Under the pieces are notes generated by a model. It searched no databases and had not been told where the DNA came from. It was given only the letters and a program-made list of their open reading frames with translations. Of a DNA stretch of 64,000 nucleotides, positions 43,890-53,039 are shown piece by piece. The DNA is from Pseudomonas cuatrocienegasensis (lineage in GTDB: Bacteria > Pseudomonadota > Gammaproteobacteria > Pseudomonadales > Pseudomonadaceae), in NCBI RefSeq assembly GCF_900110925.1, contig NZ_FOFP01000008.1:39768-103767 (forward strand), in the 5' to 3' direction. Numbering within the stretch: the stretch's first letter is position 1; each line of letters begins with the position of its first letter. The position numbers were made by a program, and so were the translations under genes.

Positions 43890-44777
43890 CTACTGCGACC
43901 AGGGCGGTGGTGGCTCTTCGTCTTTCGGCGCGTCTTCGGCGTTGAGCAGTGCCTGGCGGCGTGCTTCCTCGGCCAGGGTGGCCTTGATTTCGCGCATCAC
44001 CGCGTCGATATCGGCGGCGTGCTCGGGGTCATCGAACTCACCGGTGAGCGGCGTTTCCGGCGTCAGACTGCCCGCTTCGTACAATGCCCACATTTCTTGC
44101 GCATAGCGGGTGTACTTGAGCTCAGGGGCGAACTGCCCGAAGTAGGCGGCCATGTTGCCGACATCGCGCTCCAGCATCTTGAACGCGTGGTTGTTGCCCG
44201 CGGCATCGACAGCCTGGGGCAAGTCGATGACCACGGGGCCTTCGGCGCCCAGCAGGACGTTGAATTCCGACAGGTCACCATGCACCAGGCCGGCGCAGAG
44301 CATCTTCACCACTTCGCCGATCATGAACGCGTGGAACTCGCGGGCATCGTCCGGATGCAGATCGACATCATTGAGACGCGGCGCGACATCGCCTTCGCCA
44401 TCGTCGACCAGCTCCATCAGCAACACGCCTTCGAGAAAGTCGTAAGGCTTGGGCACGCGCACGCCGGCATTGGCCAGGCGGAACAGCGCGGCGACCTCGG
44501 CGTTCTGCCAGGCGTCTTCCTGCCCCTTGCGCCCATACTTCGAGCCCTTGGCCATGGCCCGGGCGTCGCGGCTGTTACGCACCTTGCGGCCTTCCTGGTA
44601 CTCGGCGGCCTGGCGAAAGCTGCGATTGTTGGCCTCTTTGTAAACCTTGGCACAACGCAGCTCATCACCACAGCGCACCACATACACGGCGGCTTCTTTA
44701 CCGCTCATCAGCGGGCGTATTACTTCATCGACCAGGCCGGCTTCGACCAGGGGCTCAATACGTTTTGGCGTCTTCAT
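43890..44777 (-). CDS. RIO-family protein kinase
   Basis: 295 residues. SGKEAAVYVV is the ATP loop, Lys44 in RCAKVYK the ATP lysine, HGDLSEFNVLL holds catalytic Asp168, and VVIDLPQAV holds metal-binding Asp185, so all RIO kinase residues are present. RIO proteins act in ribosome assembly in eukaryotes; the bacterial role is unclear. The C-terminal tail DAPKDEEPPPPWSQ is the part copied in the downstream array. ATG 44777 gives MKTPKRIEPL; the open frame continues upstream without a ribosome site. Confidence 0.9.
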   Translation of the reverse strand: MKTPKRIEPLVEAGLVDEVIRPLMSGKEAAVYVVRCGDELRCAKVYKEANNRSFRQAAEYQEGRKVRNSRDARAMAKGSKYGRKGQEDAWQNAEVAALFRLANAGVRVPKPYDFLEGVLLMELVDDGEGDVAPRLNDVDLHPDDAREFHAFMIGEVVKMLCAGLVHGDLSEFNVLLGAEGPVVIDLPQAVDAAGNNHAFKMLERDVGNMAAYFGQFAPELKYTRYAQEMWALYEAGSLTPETPLTGEFDDPEHAADIDAVMREIKATLAEEARRQALLNAEDAPKDEEPPPPWSQ

Positions 44778-44861
44778 CAGCTTTGATCGGGGGTCCTGTA
44801 TTGCCCATTCACATATGCGCCCGTTATACGGCAATCTTCGCGCAGCGCCCACCCTCGCCGA

Positions 44862-45749
44862 TCAGGGGCTGAGTAAATGCTGGCGCAACGCTTCGATCGC
44901 ATAGCGCACCTTGGCGGGCTGCGCATCACGGCGCGGTGTCACCAGATAGACCGCGAACGGCGGTAGCTGCCAGTCTGGCAGCACCTCGGCCAGGCTGCCA
45001 TCCGCCAGCTCGGCACGCACTTCCTGCTCGGGCTGCAGCGACACGCCCATACCCGCCACCGTGAAGTGCCGCACACCCAGAATATTGTTGCAGCTCACCC
45101 GGCTCTCCATGCGCAGGCGCTGTACTTCGCCATGGGGGCCAGTGAACGTCAGGCCGGATGGCCCATCGTTATTCAGCGCCAGCCAGTCGAGGCTGTGCAA
45201 ATCCTCGGGCTGACGGATCGCTGGGCGCCGACGCAGGTAGGCCGGCGCCGCGCACAGCAGCATGCGCGACTCACCGATGGCACGCGCCACCAAGCTGGAG
45301 TCTTCCTGATGGCCGACGCGGATCGCCAAATCGATGCGCTGCTCGATCAGGTCAACCGGCTCGTCATGGAAGAACAGCTTCAGGCTGAGGCCGCTGTGGG
45401 CCTGCAACAGCGGCCCCAGCGCAGCACTGATCGGCCGCCCGGAAAAGCCCACAGGCGCGGCGATGCGCAACTCACCCACCGGCGCATCACGCAGCTCGGC
45501 CAGGCGCTGCTCGGCTTGTTGCGCCAGGGCCAGCACCTGAGCGCAGCTGGCGTAGAAGGTCGCGCCGGCTTCGGTCAGGGTCAATTTGCGCGTGGTGCGG
45601 TGCAGCAGGCTGACCTGAGTACTGGCCTCCAGCTTGCGCAACTGCTGGCTGACCGCCGAAGCGGTCATGCCAAGCACCTCGGCGGCGGCCACCAGCGAGC
45701 CTCGGTCCACCACGGTGGCGAAGATCGCCATACGCTTGAGCTGCTCCAT
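44862..45749 (-). CDS. LysR family regulator
   Basis: 295 residues. LysR DNA-binding domain MEQLKRMAIFATVVDRGSLV, then LGMTASAVSQQLRKLEAS, and a substrate domain with ELRIAAPVGFSGRPISAAL. The CrgA-like ending (WQLPPFAVYLVTPRRDAQPA) is seen in regulators next to oxidoreductases or transporters. Its target is probably the divergent DUF2218 gene, by position only. ATG 45749 is used. Confidence 0.88.
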   Translation of the reverse strand: MEQLKRMAIFATVVDRGSLVAAAEVLGMTASAVSQQLRKLEASTQVSLLHRTTRKLTLTEAGATFYASCAQVLALAQQAEQRLAELRDAPVGELRIAAPVGFSGRPISAALGPLLQAHSGLSLKLFFHDEPVDLIEQRIDLAIRVGHQEDSSLVARAIGESRMLLCAAPAYLRRRPAIRQPEDLHSLDWLALNNDGPSGLTFTGPHGEVQRLRMESRVSCNNILGVRHFTVAGMGVSLQPEQEVRAELADGSLAEVLPDWQLPPFAVYLVTPRRDAQPAKVRYAIEALRQHLLSP

Positions 45750-45890
45750 TCGTAAGCCCTGCTTAACAGTCAAAGTGGTTTTGGCCTATTTTTCTCGGCT
45801 TTATTCAGCAGCGATTATGAACGCACGTCAACATCCGCCAGCAGCGCCCGTGCTCCGCTTATCCAGCGCGCTGCCCCAAAGAGGTTTTCC

Positions 45891-46178
45891 ATGCACCAGA
45901 TCAGCCAGGCCTTCGTCACCACCGACACCCCAGCCCGCTATATCAGCCGCCTGTGCAAGCACTTTGCGCACAAAATCCCCGTGAGTTTCGACGAGACCCA
46001 GGGCCACATCGAATTCAGCATCGGCCGCGCCGAACTGGCAGCCGAAGGCAACGGCCTACGCCTGATCGCCCGTGCGCAGAGCGCCGAGGTCCGCCCGGAG
46101 CTGGAACAGGTTATCGCCCGGCATTTCGAGCGTTTCGCCTGGCAAGAAGCCCTGACCCTGGAATGGCAGGCGGTTTGA
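45891..46178 (+). CDS. DUF2218 domain protein
   Basis: 95 residues of the DUF2218 family, small cytosolic proteins of unknown role. YISRLCKHFAHKIPVSFDET and IEFSIGRAELAAEGNGLRL are typical, and the family often lies near iron uptake genes, which are not seen here. Divergent from a LysR gene. ATG 45891 has GAGG 8 nt upstream. Confidence 0.85.
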   Translation: MHQISQAFVTTDTPARYISRLCKHFAHKIPVSFDETQGHIEFSIGRAELAAEGNGLRLIARAQSAEVRPELEQVIARHFERFAWQEALTLEWQAV

Positions 46179-46249
46179 AAGCGTGATTCGGATTGGCGCC
46201 AGCGCCGTCAGCGTCGACAATCGACACCTGACCTTGCTGGAGTTGCGCC

Positions 46250-47284
46250 ATGCTTGACCCCGACCGCTGCTGGCAGGCGCTCTGTGAGCGCGATCCCACC
46301 CACGATGGCCAATTCGTCTTTAGCGTGCGCTCGACCGGCATCTATTGCCGGCCCAGTTGCCCGGCACGCCGGCCGCTGCGCGAGCATGTACTGTTTCATG
46401 CCACTACGGCCCAGGCCGAAGCGGCCGGGTTTCGCCCGTGCAAACGCTGCGCACCCAATGGACAAAGCCCGAACGAACAGCTCGACAGCCTGGTAGCAGC
46501 CGCCTGCCGCCTGCTCGATGAGCAGCCCAAACAGACCCTAGGCGAGCTGGCCGCGCGCATCGGGCTTTCTACCTCGCACCTGGCGCGAGCGTTCAAAACC
46601 CGCACCGGGCTTACGCCAAAAGCCTGGGCCGAGGCCCGCCGACGGCAACGCCTGGAGGCTCAACTGCCGGCAGCCGACACGGTGCTGGGCGCGGCCCTGG
46701 ATGCCGGCTACAGCGGCACCCGCGCGCTCTACGCAACCACCAATGGCGTCAGCCCGGCGCAGCGCCGCCGCGGTGCAGCCGGCGAGTGCCTGCGCTACGC
46801 CCTGGCGCCCTGCGCGCTCGGCCTGGTACTGATAGCGGCCAGTGATAAAGGCATCTGCGCCCTGCTGCTTGGCGATACACAGGCAGACCTTACTGAAGAG
46901 CTGCGCCAGCGCTTTCCGGCGGCCCAGTTGCAGGTGGATGATCAGGGCCTGACTGAAGCGCTCGCCGCCGTCCTGGTGCAATTACGCGAGCCGCAACGGG
47001 CAGCGCATTTGCCCCTGGATATCCGCGGTAGCGCCTTTCAGCAACGCGTCTGGCAGGCCCTGCAACAGATTCCCTGCGGACAGACCCGACAGTACGGCGA
47101 CCTGGCCGCCAGCCTCGGCACTCACCCGCGGGCTGTCGCCCGTGCCTGCGCGAGCAATCCGCTCGGCTTGCTGGTGCCCTGCCATCGGGTGGTCGGCGCC
47201 AAGGGAGCGCTCAGTGGTTACCGCTGGGGGCTGGCGCGCAAGGCCGCGTTACTGCAGGCCGAAGCCGAAACGCCGCAAGCCTGA
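46250..47284 (+). CDS. ada: Bifunctional Ada regulator and methylated-DNA-cysteine methyltransferase
   Basis: 344 residues. The N-terminal zinc site is Cys33, Cys37, Cys64 and Cys67 (IYCRPSCPAR, FRPCKRC), where Cys33 takes methyl groups from phosphotriesters. An AraC-type helix-turn-helix follows (TLGELAARIGLSTSHLARAF). The C-terminal methyltransferase domain has the acceptor Cys311 in LLVPCHRVVG. E. coli Ada has 354 residues and the same order. It repairs alkylated DNA and activates the adaptive response. Convergent with a short AraC-type gene. Confidence 0.96.
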   Translation: MLDPDRCWQALCERDPTHDGQFVFSVRSTGIYCRPSCPARRPLREHVLFHATTAQAEAAGFRPCKRCAPNGQSPNEQLDSLVAAACRLLDEQPKQTLGELAARIGLSTSHLARAFKTRTGLTPKAWAEARRRQRLEAQLPAADTVLGAALDAGYSGTRALYATTNGVSPAQRRRGAAGECLRYALAPCALGLVLIAASDKGICALLLGDTQADLTEELRQRFPAAQLQVDDQGLTEALAAVLVQLREPQRAAHLPLDIRGSAFQQRVWQALQQIPCGQTRQYGDLAASLGTHPRAVARACASNPLGLLVPCHRVVGAKGALSGYRWGLARKAALLQAEAETPQA

Positions 47285-47303
47285 ACGCTGCACGCACTGC
47301 TAC

Positions 47304-47723
47304 TTAGCACTGCAGGCGCTTGCGGTAGGCCACCGGCGGCTCGCCTACCCAGCGTTTGAACGCGCGGTAAAAAGTGCTGGGTTCGGAAAAACCCATACGC
47401 TCGACTATCACCTCAATGGGAATTGCCGGATCACCCAGAAGGCGCTTAGCCAGTTCACAACGGTGCGTATTGACCAGATCATTGAAACGCACCCCGGCAC
47501 AGGCCAGGTGTTCACGCAGCCGCCGTTGCGGCATCTGCAAGCGTGCAGCCAGCCGCGACAGACTGACATCTCGCTCAGCCACCAGCTCAGCCACTGCCAC
47601 CTGCACGCGCTGTACCCAGCGCTGTCGCTCAGTCTCAGCCGAGGGCTGCAGCGCTGGCGAGGACATGGAGGCAGGCGGCGGTGAGACCACCGTCCGGGGC
47701 GCAGCTGGGCGAGAAACAGGCAT
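47304..47723 (-). CDS. Short AraC-type DNA-binding protein without sensor domain
   Basis: 139 residues. The C-terminal 100 form two AraC helix-turn-helices (DVSLSRLAARLQMPQRRLRE, and PIEVIVERMGFSEPSTFYRA). The first 40 residues are Ser/Pro-rich with no effector domain. AraC/XylS regulators are usually about 290-330 residues, so this is either a minimal regulator or the remnant of a larger one whose front end was lost. The 285-bp inverted-repeat element begins 43 bp upstream of its start and may mark the break. Confidence 0.72.
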   Translation of the reverse strand: MPVSRPAAPRTVVSPPPASMSSPALQPSAETERQRWVQRVQVAVAELVAERDVSLSRLAARLQMPQRRLREHLACAGVRFNDLVNTHRCELAKRLLGDPAIPIEVIVERMGFSEPSTFYRAFKRWVGEPPVAYRKRLQC

Positions 47724-47765
47724 TGGCGTTCGCTTTTTTATAATGTGAGGCAAGGCGTGCACATG

Positions 47766-48050
47766 CTAGGGGCTGTTGCCGTTTCGTCGCAAGCCGCGTT
47801 GCCGCGGAAAATCTCGCCAGGCTAGGCGGAGGACGCAGGGAATGGACTCGCCGTCCACGTCGTTCCCTTGCCAAGTCCTCCAACAACGCATGGCGAGATT
47901 TTCCGCGCAACCCGAAGGGCCGGGCCCGTTTTAGCGCGATGCAGCGTTTCTCGATGGCTCATTTAGCTCACTAAACTTCGCATCTCGTGCCTTGCCTCGC
48001 GCTAAAACGGACTCCGGCGCGGCCGCGAGCGAAACGGCAACAGCCCCTAG
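47766..48050. mobile_element. 285-bp MITE-like element with nested inverted repeats
   Basis: The ends are perfect 21-bp inverted repeats (47766-47786 and 48030-48050) reading CTAGGGGCTGTTGCCGTTTC inward. Inside are a perfect 17-bp pair (47803-47819 with 47891-47907) and a perfect 13-bp pair (47927-47939 with 47997-48009). No protein frame is credible. CTAG at both ends could be the duplicated target. The element could also be a structured RNA. It fills most of the 420-bp gap before the MazG-like gene. Confidence 0.7.
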
Positions 48051-48172
48051 ACGCGACGCGTGGTGCGGCCAAGATTCACCCATCGGCCAGAAAGCCCGGC
48101 CGTCGGTACGTCTGGTTTGCAAGTGCCCGCTCAGCGGCGACAATGAGCGCCCCAGCACAGCCGGCCTGCCCC

Positions 48173-48481
48173 ATGAACCTCGACGCCCTTACCCAACGCC
48201 TGCACGCCATTCGCGACCACAATGCCTGGCGCGGCTTCCACAGCCCGAAGAACCTGGCCATGGCTGCCAGCGTGGAAATGGCCGAGCTGGTGGAAATCTT
48301 CCAGTGGCTGAGCGAAGAGCAATCGCGCCAGCTCGACCCCGATCAGCTTGCCCACGCCGGCCAGGAAATCGGCGATGTGGTGCTCTACCTGTTGCTGCTG
48401 TGCAGCGAGCTGGGCATCGACATGAACCAGGCTGTGAGTGCCAAACTGGCCGACAGCGAGCGGCGTTTCGGCCATGCATGA
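48173..48481 (+). CDS. MazG-like nucleotide pyrophosphohydrolase
   Basis: 102 residues of the all-alpha NTP pyrophosphatase group. Typical parts are HAIRDHNAWRGFHSPKNLAM and VEMAELVEIFQWLSEEQS, with the metal-binding pattern EMAE...ELVE and EIGDVVLYLLLL. Members hydrolyse (d)NTPs to monophosphates. The start could also be ATG 48143 (MSAPAQPAC...), but the family begins MNLDALT. Its stop overlaps the cmoM start by 8 nt, so the two are co-transcribed. Confidence 0.85.
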   Translation: MNLDALTQRLHAIRDHNAWRGFHSPKNLAMAASVEMAELVEIFQWLSEEQSRQLDPDQLAHAGQEIGDVVLYLLLLCSELGIDMNQAVSAKLADSERRFGHA

Positions 48482-49229
48482 TCGGCACTTCGACCAGTTG
48501 GCCACACGCTTCGCCGAGAAGATCTACGGCGGCGCCAAGGGCGCGATTCGCCTGGCCGTGCTCCAGGCCGACCTCAGCGAGGTGCTACCCGCACGGCCGT
48601 TACGGGTGCTGGATGTCGGCGCTGGCCTGGGCCACATGGCCCTGTGGCTGGCCGAACAGGGCCACCAGGTCACCCTCGCCGAACCCGCCGAACCGATGCT
48701 CGACGGTGCCCGCCAGCGCTTTGCCGACGCCGGTCTGCCCGCCACTTTTATCCAGGCGCCATGGCAGGACCTGGGCGCGCAACTGCCGACCCAGGGCTAT
48801 GACCTGGTGATCTGCCATGCGGTGCTCGAATGGCTGGCCGAACCCGCTGCCATTCTGCCGCTGCTGCAAGGGCTGTGCGCTGACGACGGCTGGCTATCCC
48901 TGGCGTTCTACAATAAGGATGCGTTGATCTACCGCAACCTGCTCAAGGGCCACTTCCGCAAACTGCGCAGTGCCGAATTCGCCGGTGAAAAGCAGAGCCT
49001 TACGCCCCAGCAACCGGTCGACCCGCGTGCGCTGGCGACGCAACTCGCCGCGCACTGGCAGGTCGAACATACCAGCGGCATTCGCGTGTTCCACGATTAC
49101 ATGCCGCAACCGTTCCAAGCCAAGGCGGACCTGGCCGAGCTGCTGGAGATGGAACTGGCTTACCGCCGCCACCCCAGCTTTGCCGGCCTGGGTCGCTATC
49201 TACACTGGCTGTGCCGCCCGCAACGCTGA
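48474..49229 (+). CDS. cmoM: tRNA cmo5U methyltransferase CmoM
   Basis: 251 residues. SAM-binding motif RVLDVGAGLGHMALWLAEQG, then CHAVLEWL and the YNKDALIYRNLLKGHFRK segment that marks CmoM (SmtA). It methylates the carboxyl group of 5-carboxymethoxyuridine in the tRNA wobble position, aiding decoding. ATG 48474 overlaps the MazG-like gene; an upstream in-frame ATG at 48438 is inside that gene and unlikely. Confidence 0.9.
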   Translation: MHDRHFDQLATRFAEKIYGGAKGAIRLAVLQADLSEVLPARPLRVLDVGAGLGHMALWLAEQGHQVTLAEPAEPMLDGARQRFADAGLPATFIQAPWQDLGAQLPTQGYDLVICHAVLEWLAEPAAILPLLQGLCADDGWLSLAFYNKDALIYRNLLKGHFRKLRSAEFAGEKQSLTPQQPVDPRALATQLAAHWQVEHTSGIRVFHDYMPQPFQAKADLAELLEMELAYRRHPSFAGLGRYLHWLCRPQR

Positions 49230-49266
49230 CTGAAACAAGGCCACCGCGCTGGCCCTGGAGACTGCA

Positions 49267-49869
49267 ATGAAAGCCCTGCTACTGGTGCCCTGCATGACCC
49301 TGCTGGTGGCCTGCCAAAGCACCAACCCCTACACCGCCGACAGCAAACCGCTGCCGCCGGCACCGCCTGCCGCAGCCCAGCATCTGGACCTCAGCGCCTA
49401 CCCGGCGGCGCCGCGAGACTTTGGTCGCTACCGCACCTGGCAATGGCGCGATGGACGCCTGCCACCGGCCACCGCCTGGGCCAGCGCCGAGCAGGTGCAG
49501 GAGGCCCTTGGTGGCGCCCTTGACCAACGCGGCCTGCGCCCGGCCAGCCGCGCCGACCTGCAAGTCAGTGCCGAGCTACGCAGTGAGCGCCGCGTACGCC
49601 AGGTTGCCGACCGCTACGGCAGCAGCTATGGCGCCGGCTACGGCCATCGCGGCTACCATGACGGTATCGGCGCCTGGGGCAGCGCACCACTGGTGCGCAC
49701 CTACGAAGAAGAGGTGATCGTAGTACGCATCGACCTGTTCGACAGCCGCGACGGCCAGCCGGTGTGGAGCAGCCAGGCGGAAATGCCCAGCGGCGGCAGC
49801 CAGAGCGAGCGCGCTGACGCCCTGCGCGGCGCCATTCAGCGCGCCATGAGCAGCTACCCGCCAGCCTGA
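49267..49869 (+). CDS. DUF4136 family lipoprotein
   Basis: 200 residues. Residues 1-16 end in a lipobox LVAC-QS, so it is probably anchored to a membrane as a lipoprotein, with an outer-membrane fate likely since no Asp follows the Cys. The DUF4136 region ([26 protein letters not shown]) follows, with a Tyr/Gly-rich stretch near residue 120. Function unknown. It is 31 bp before a second, similar lipoprotein gene (49901). Confidence 0.85.
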   Translation: MKALLLVPCMTLLVACQSTNPYTADSKPLPPAPPAAAQHLDLSAYPAAPRDFGRYRTWQWRDGRLPPATAWASAEQVQEALGGALDQRGLRPASRADLQVSAELRSERRVRQVADRYGSSYGAGYGHRGYHDGIGAWGSAPLVRTYEEEVIVVRIDLFDSRDGQPVWSSQAEMPSGGSQSERADALRGAIQRAMSSYPPA

Positions 49870-49900
49870 CCACCCTTAATTCCCTCGTTTGGAGAGCACC

Positions 49901-50461
49901 ATGCGCCTGCCTCTGTTCGTCCTACCCGTGCTGTTGCTGCTGGCCGCCTGCCAGAGCCCGCAGCTCAACCGCGACTTCGATCCGAGCCGCGACTTTGCCG
50001 CCTACCGCAGCTGGAGCTGGCACAGCCCGGCCGTGCAGTACCGCCCGGATGACCCACGGGTGCGCAGCGACCTGACCGAGCAACGCCTGCGTGACGCCAT
50101 CGCCGAGCAACTCGACCAACGCGGCCTGCGCCCAGCCCCTGACAGCGCCAAGGGCGACCTTGAGGTGGCCGTGTGGATGATCGTGGATAACCGCCAGCAA
50201 CAGATCAGCAGCGGTTACGGTGGCGGTTGGAACGGGGGCTGGGGCGGTTTCTGGGGTGGGCCGAACTATGTCGAGACACGTACCCTGGATTATCAGGTTG
50301 CCACCGTACAGATCGACCTGCACGACAGCCGCGATGGCAAGCTGGTCTGGCGCGGCAGTGCCGAACAGGTGCTGCGCAGCCAGCCGGGTGGCCCAAGCGA
50401 ACGCAGCGCCCAGGTGCGCGAAACCGTGGCCAAGGTACTGAGCCAGTATCCACCGCGCTGA
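49901..50461 (+). CDS. DUF4136 family lipoprotein, second copy
   Basis: 186 residues. Lipobox LAAC-QS at about residue 17, then the DUF4136 domain ([33 protein letters not shown]-like end) and a Gly/Trp-rich run near residue 110. It resembles its neighbour in both order and motifs, so the pair arose by duplication. GGAG lies 7 nt before ATG 49901. Function unknown. Confidence 0.85.
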   Translation: MRLPLFVLPVLLLLAACQSPQLNRDFDPSRDFAAYRSWSWHSPAVQYRPDDPRVRSDLTEQRLRDAIAEQLDQRGLRPAPDSAKGDLEVAVWMIVDNRQQQISSGYGGGWNGGWGGFWGGPNYVETRTLDYQVATVQIDLHDSRDGKLVWRGSAEQVLRSQPGGPSERSAQVRETVAKVLSQYPPR

Positions 50462-50551
50462 CGGGCTCGCGGCGCGTGAGGCCCTGTTGTCGTCTCAAGC
50501 ATCAAATGCCCTCAATCCCCGGCCCGTGGGATGGGCCGGGCGGCGACCTGC

Positions 50552-50608
50552 TTTAGCCGCGAATTGTGCAGCGATTTCAAGATATATCGCGAATAAATTC
50601 GCTCCTAC
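50552..50608. repeat. REP-type repeat
   Basis: TTTAGCCGCGAATTG and then TATATCGCGAATAAATTCGC with TCCTAC at the end, between a lipoprotein gene and a GNAT gene. Confidence 0.75.
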
Positions 50609-50669
50609 AAAGAGCGAGAGATGATTCGTGTTACGACGCTAGGTGCGTCTTCATCGATCAGGTCCCACC

Positions 50670-51161
50670 ATGCCCACCACGTTTCCCAATCTCAGCACCC
50701 GCCCGGCCGAGGCTGCCGACCTCGCCGAGGTCGTCGGCTTTGTACAGAACGCCGATGAGCTCTTCTATGCCTACCCCAAAGCCAGTTGGCCGCTGGGCAT
50801 CGGCCAACTGGCTGCGGCCATGGCCGAGCGGCGCGACAGCACGGTGGTCTGCCTGGATGACCGCGTTGCCGGTTTCGCCAACTTCTACCAATGGCAGCAC
50901 GGCGATTACTGCGCCCTGGGTAACATAATGGTGGCCCCCTGGGCGCGCGGTAAGGGCGTGGCGCAGCATCTGATCGAAGCCATGGAGACGCTCGCCCGCC
51001 TGCACTACAAGGCCCGCGAAATGCGCGTGTCCTGCTTCAGTGCCAACAGCGCCGGGTTGCTGCTCTACTCGCGTCTGGGCTACCAGCTCAGCGGCCTGGT
51101 CGAGCGCCAGGACCACCGTCAGCAGCGGGTTGCCCTGATGCAGTTCAGCAAACAGCTTTAG
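50670..51161 (+). CDS. GNAT family N-acetyltransferase
   Basis: 163 residues with the GNAT fold. NIMVAPWARGKGVAQHLIEA is the acetyl-CoA loop (motif A), and MRVSCFSANSAGLLLYSRLG is motif B. The acceptor is unknown. ATG 50670 follows AGG by 7 nt and is used instead of the frame from 50643. Convergent with a LysR gene. Confidence 0.88.
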   Translation: MPTTFPNLSTRPAEAADLAEVVGFVQNADELFYAYPKASWPLGIGQLAAAMAERRDSTVVCLDDRVAGFANFYQWQHGDYCALGNIMVAPWARGKGVAQHLIEAMETLARLHYKAREMRVSCFSANSAGLLLYSRLGYQLSGLVERQDHRQQRVALMQFSKQL

Positions 51162-51167
51162 CCCTTC

Positions 51168-52067
51168 TCAGCCCTGCCAGTGCGCCGTGCTGGCCAGGCG
51201 CTCGGCAAGAAAATCCAGGAGCAACCGCAGTGCCGGGAGCATCTGCCGGCGCGAACCGTAGAGCGCGTGGATGCCCAGCTCCTGCGGTTGGTAGTCAGCC
51301 AACAGGCGTACCAGCGCGCCCGAGCGCAACAACGCCTCGACCGAATACAACGGCTGCAAGCTGATCCCGGCACCGGCCAGGGCCGCCTCCAGCAGCACCA
51401 TCGACTCGTTGGCACTGAGGTTGCCGCTCACCGCCACCGCGCAGGGCTCACCGGCGCGGCTGAACTCCCACAGGCTACGGCCGAAGTAGGCGTAACTCAG
51501 GCAGTTGTGCTGAGTCAGCTCCTCAGGATGTTGCGGCGTGCCGTGCCGGGCCAGGTACGCCGGGCTGGCGCAGACCACCGAACGACACACCGCCAGACGC
51601 CGGGCGATCAGGTTGGGGTCGAGCTGGTTGGTGATGCGCAGCGCCAGGTCGATGCGCGCCTCTACCAGATTGACCGCCTCGCTGCCGACCAACAGGTCGA
51701 CACTGACCTGGGGATAAAGCGCGGTGAAGTCGTTCAGCGCATGCACCAGCCAGGCCTGGGCGAAAGACTGGCTGCAGGCGATGCGCAAGGTACCGCGCGG
51801 CGCCTGGTCCGCTGCGCGGCTGAGCTGCTGCATGCCCTCGGCCAGCGCGAGCATCTCGCGGCACTGCACCAGCAGTTGCTCGCCAGCACCGGTCAGGCTC
51901 AGCTTGCGGGTGCTGCGGTGCAGCAGGCGCACGCCGGCCCAACGTTCCAGCTCGCCGAGGTAGCGCGAAACCATGGCCCGTGACATATCCAGCGCCTCGG
52001 CCGCCGCCGTCTGGCTGCCGCGCTCAAGCACCTGCACAAACACCCGCATGGCGGTCAGTCGATCCAT
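51168..52067 (-). CDS. LysR family regulator
   Basis: 299 residues. DNA-binding domain MDRLTAMRVFVQVLERGSQT, then LDMSRAMVSRYLGELERWAG, and a substrate domain beginning GTLRIACSQSFAQAWLV. It is divergent from a metallo-hydrolase and a short-chain dehydrogenase gene and probably controls them. Effector unknown. Confidence 0.88.
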   Translation of the reverse strand: MDRLTAMRVFVQVLERGSQTAAAEALDMSRAMVSRYLGELERWAGVRLLHRSTRKLSLTGAGEQLLVQCREMLALAEGMQQLSRAADQAPRGTLRIACSQSFAQAWLVHALNDFTALYPQVSVDLLVGSEAVNLVEARIDLALRITNQLDPNLIARRLAVCRSVVCASPAYLARHGTPQHPEELTQHNCLSYAYFGRSLWEFSRAGEPCAVAVSGNLSANESMVLLEAALAGAGISLQPLYSVEALLRSGALVRLLADYQPQELGIHALYGSRRQMLPALRLLLDFLAERLASTAHWQG

Positions 52068-52166
52068 GATTCGCTCGATTTACGCAACAAACCCGCCCAG
52101 CTTACGGGGCTTTTTGCACGCTTTATAGCCTCTATCATCGCCGCACTCACTCAAGCGGAGACTGCT

Positions 52167-53039
52167 ATGTCCACCCAGCCCCTGTTCAACCGTTTACTCG
52201 CCGGCCTTGGTTTGCTCGCCTGCGCCAGCACTGCCCTGGCCCAGCCACTCAACCTGGAGGTCTACAACCCCGGCGAGCACGCCGTGTTCCCGGTCAGTTC
52301 GAGCCTGATCACCGGCGAGCGCGAGGCCATTCTGGTCGACGCGCAGTTCTCCACCCGCGAGGCGCAAGTGCTGGTTGAACGCATCCAGGCCAGCGGCAAG
52401 ACCCTGACCACTATTTTTATCAGCCATGGCGACCCGGACTTCTACTTCGGCCTCGACACCCTGACCCGCGCCTACCCCAACGCCAAGGTCCTGGCCACCC
52501 CGGCCACCGTTGCCTATATCGAGAAAACCCGTGCACCCAAGCTCGCCCACTGGGGGCCGATCCTCAAGGACAGTGCGCCGGCCCGCACCCTGGTACCGGA
52601 ACCGCTGCAGGGCGACCATCTGCTGCTCGAAGGCCAACGCATCGAGCTGGTCGGCCATGACCCGAAACACACCAGCCTGTGGATTCCCAGCCTCAAGACC
52701 GTGGTCGGCGGCGTGCTGACCAGCGCCAATATCCACCTCTGGGTCGCCGACGCGCAGACCGCCCAGGCGCGCCAGGACTGGCTCAAGTCGCTGGATGAAT
52801 TGCAGGCGTTGCAGCCCACCACCCTGGTGCCCGGTCACTACCTGGGCCAGCCGGCGATGAACCTCGACGACCTGCGCTTTACCCGCGATTATTTGCAAAC
52901 CCTGGAGCGTGAACTGGCTAATGCCCAGGACAGCCAGGCGTTGATTGCCGCCATGAAGGCGCATTACCCGAACCTGCTTGATGACAGCAGCCTGGCGCTC
53001 AGCGCCAAAGTGCTCAAAGGAGAAATGCAGTGGCCGTGA
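52167..53039 (+). CDS. Exported MBL-fold metallo-hydrolase
   Basis: 290 residues. Residues 1-25 form a signal peptide ending ALAQP. The metallo-beta-lactamase fold shows FISHGDPDFYFGLDTL, in which the usual HxHxDH pattern is reduced to H-G-D-P-D, and LVPGHY. The group includes periplasmic hydrolases of unknown substrate. The missing second His of the first motif may change metal binding. It overlaps the next gene by 10 nt. Confidence 0.8.
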   Translation: MSTQPLFNRLLAGLGLLACASTALAQPLNLEVYNPGEHAVFPVSSSLITGEREAILVDAQFSTREAQVLVERIQASGKTLTTIFISHGDPDFYFGLDTLTRAYPNAKVLATPATVAYIEKTRAPKLAHWGPILKDSAPARTLVPEPLQGDHLLLEGQRIELVGHDPKHTSLWIPSLKTVVGGVLTSANIHLWVADAQTAQARQDWLKSLDELQALQPTTLVPGHYLGQPAMNLDDLRFTRDYLQTLERELANAQDSQALIAAMKAHYPNLLDDSSLALSAKVLKGEMQWP

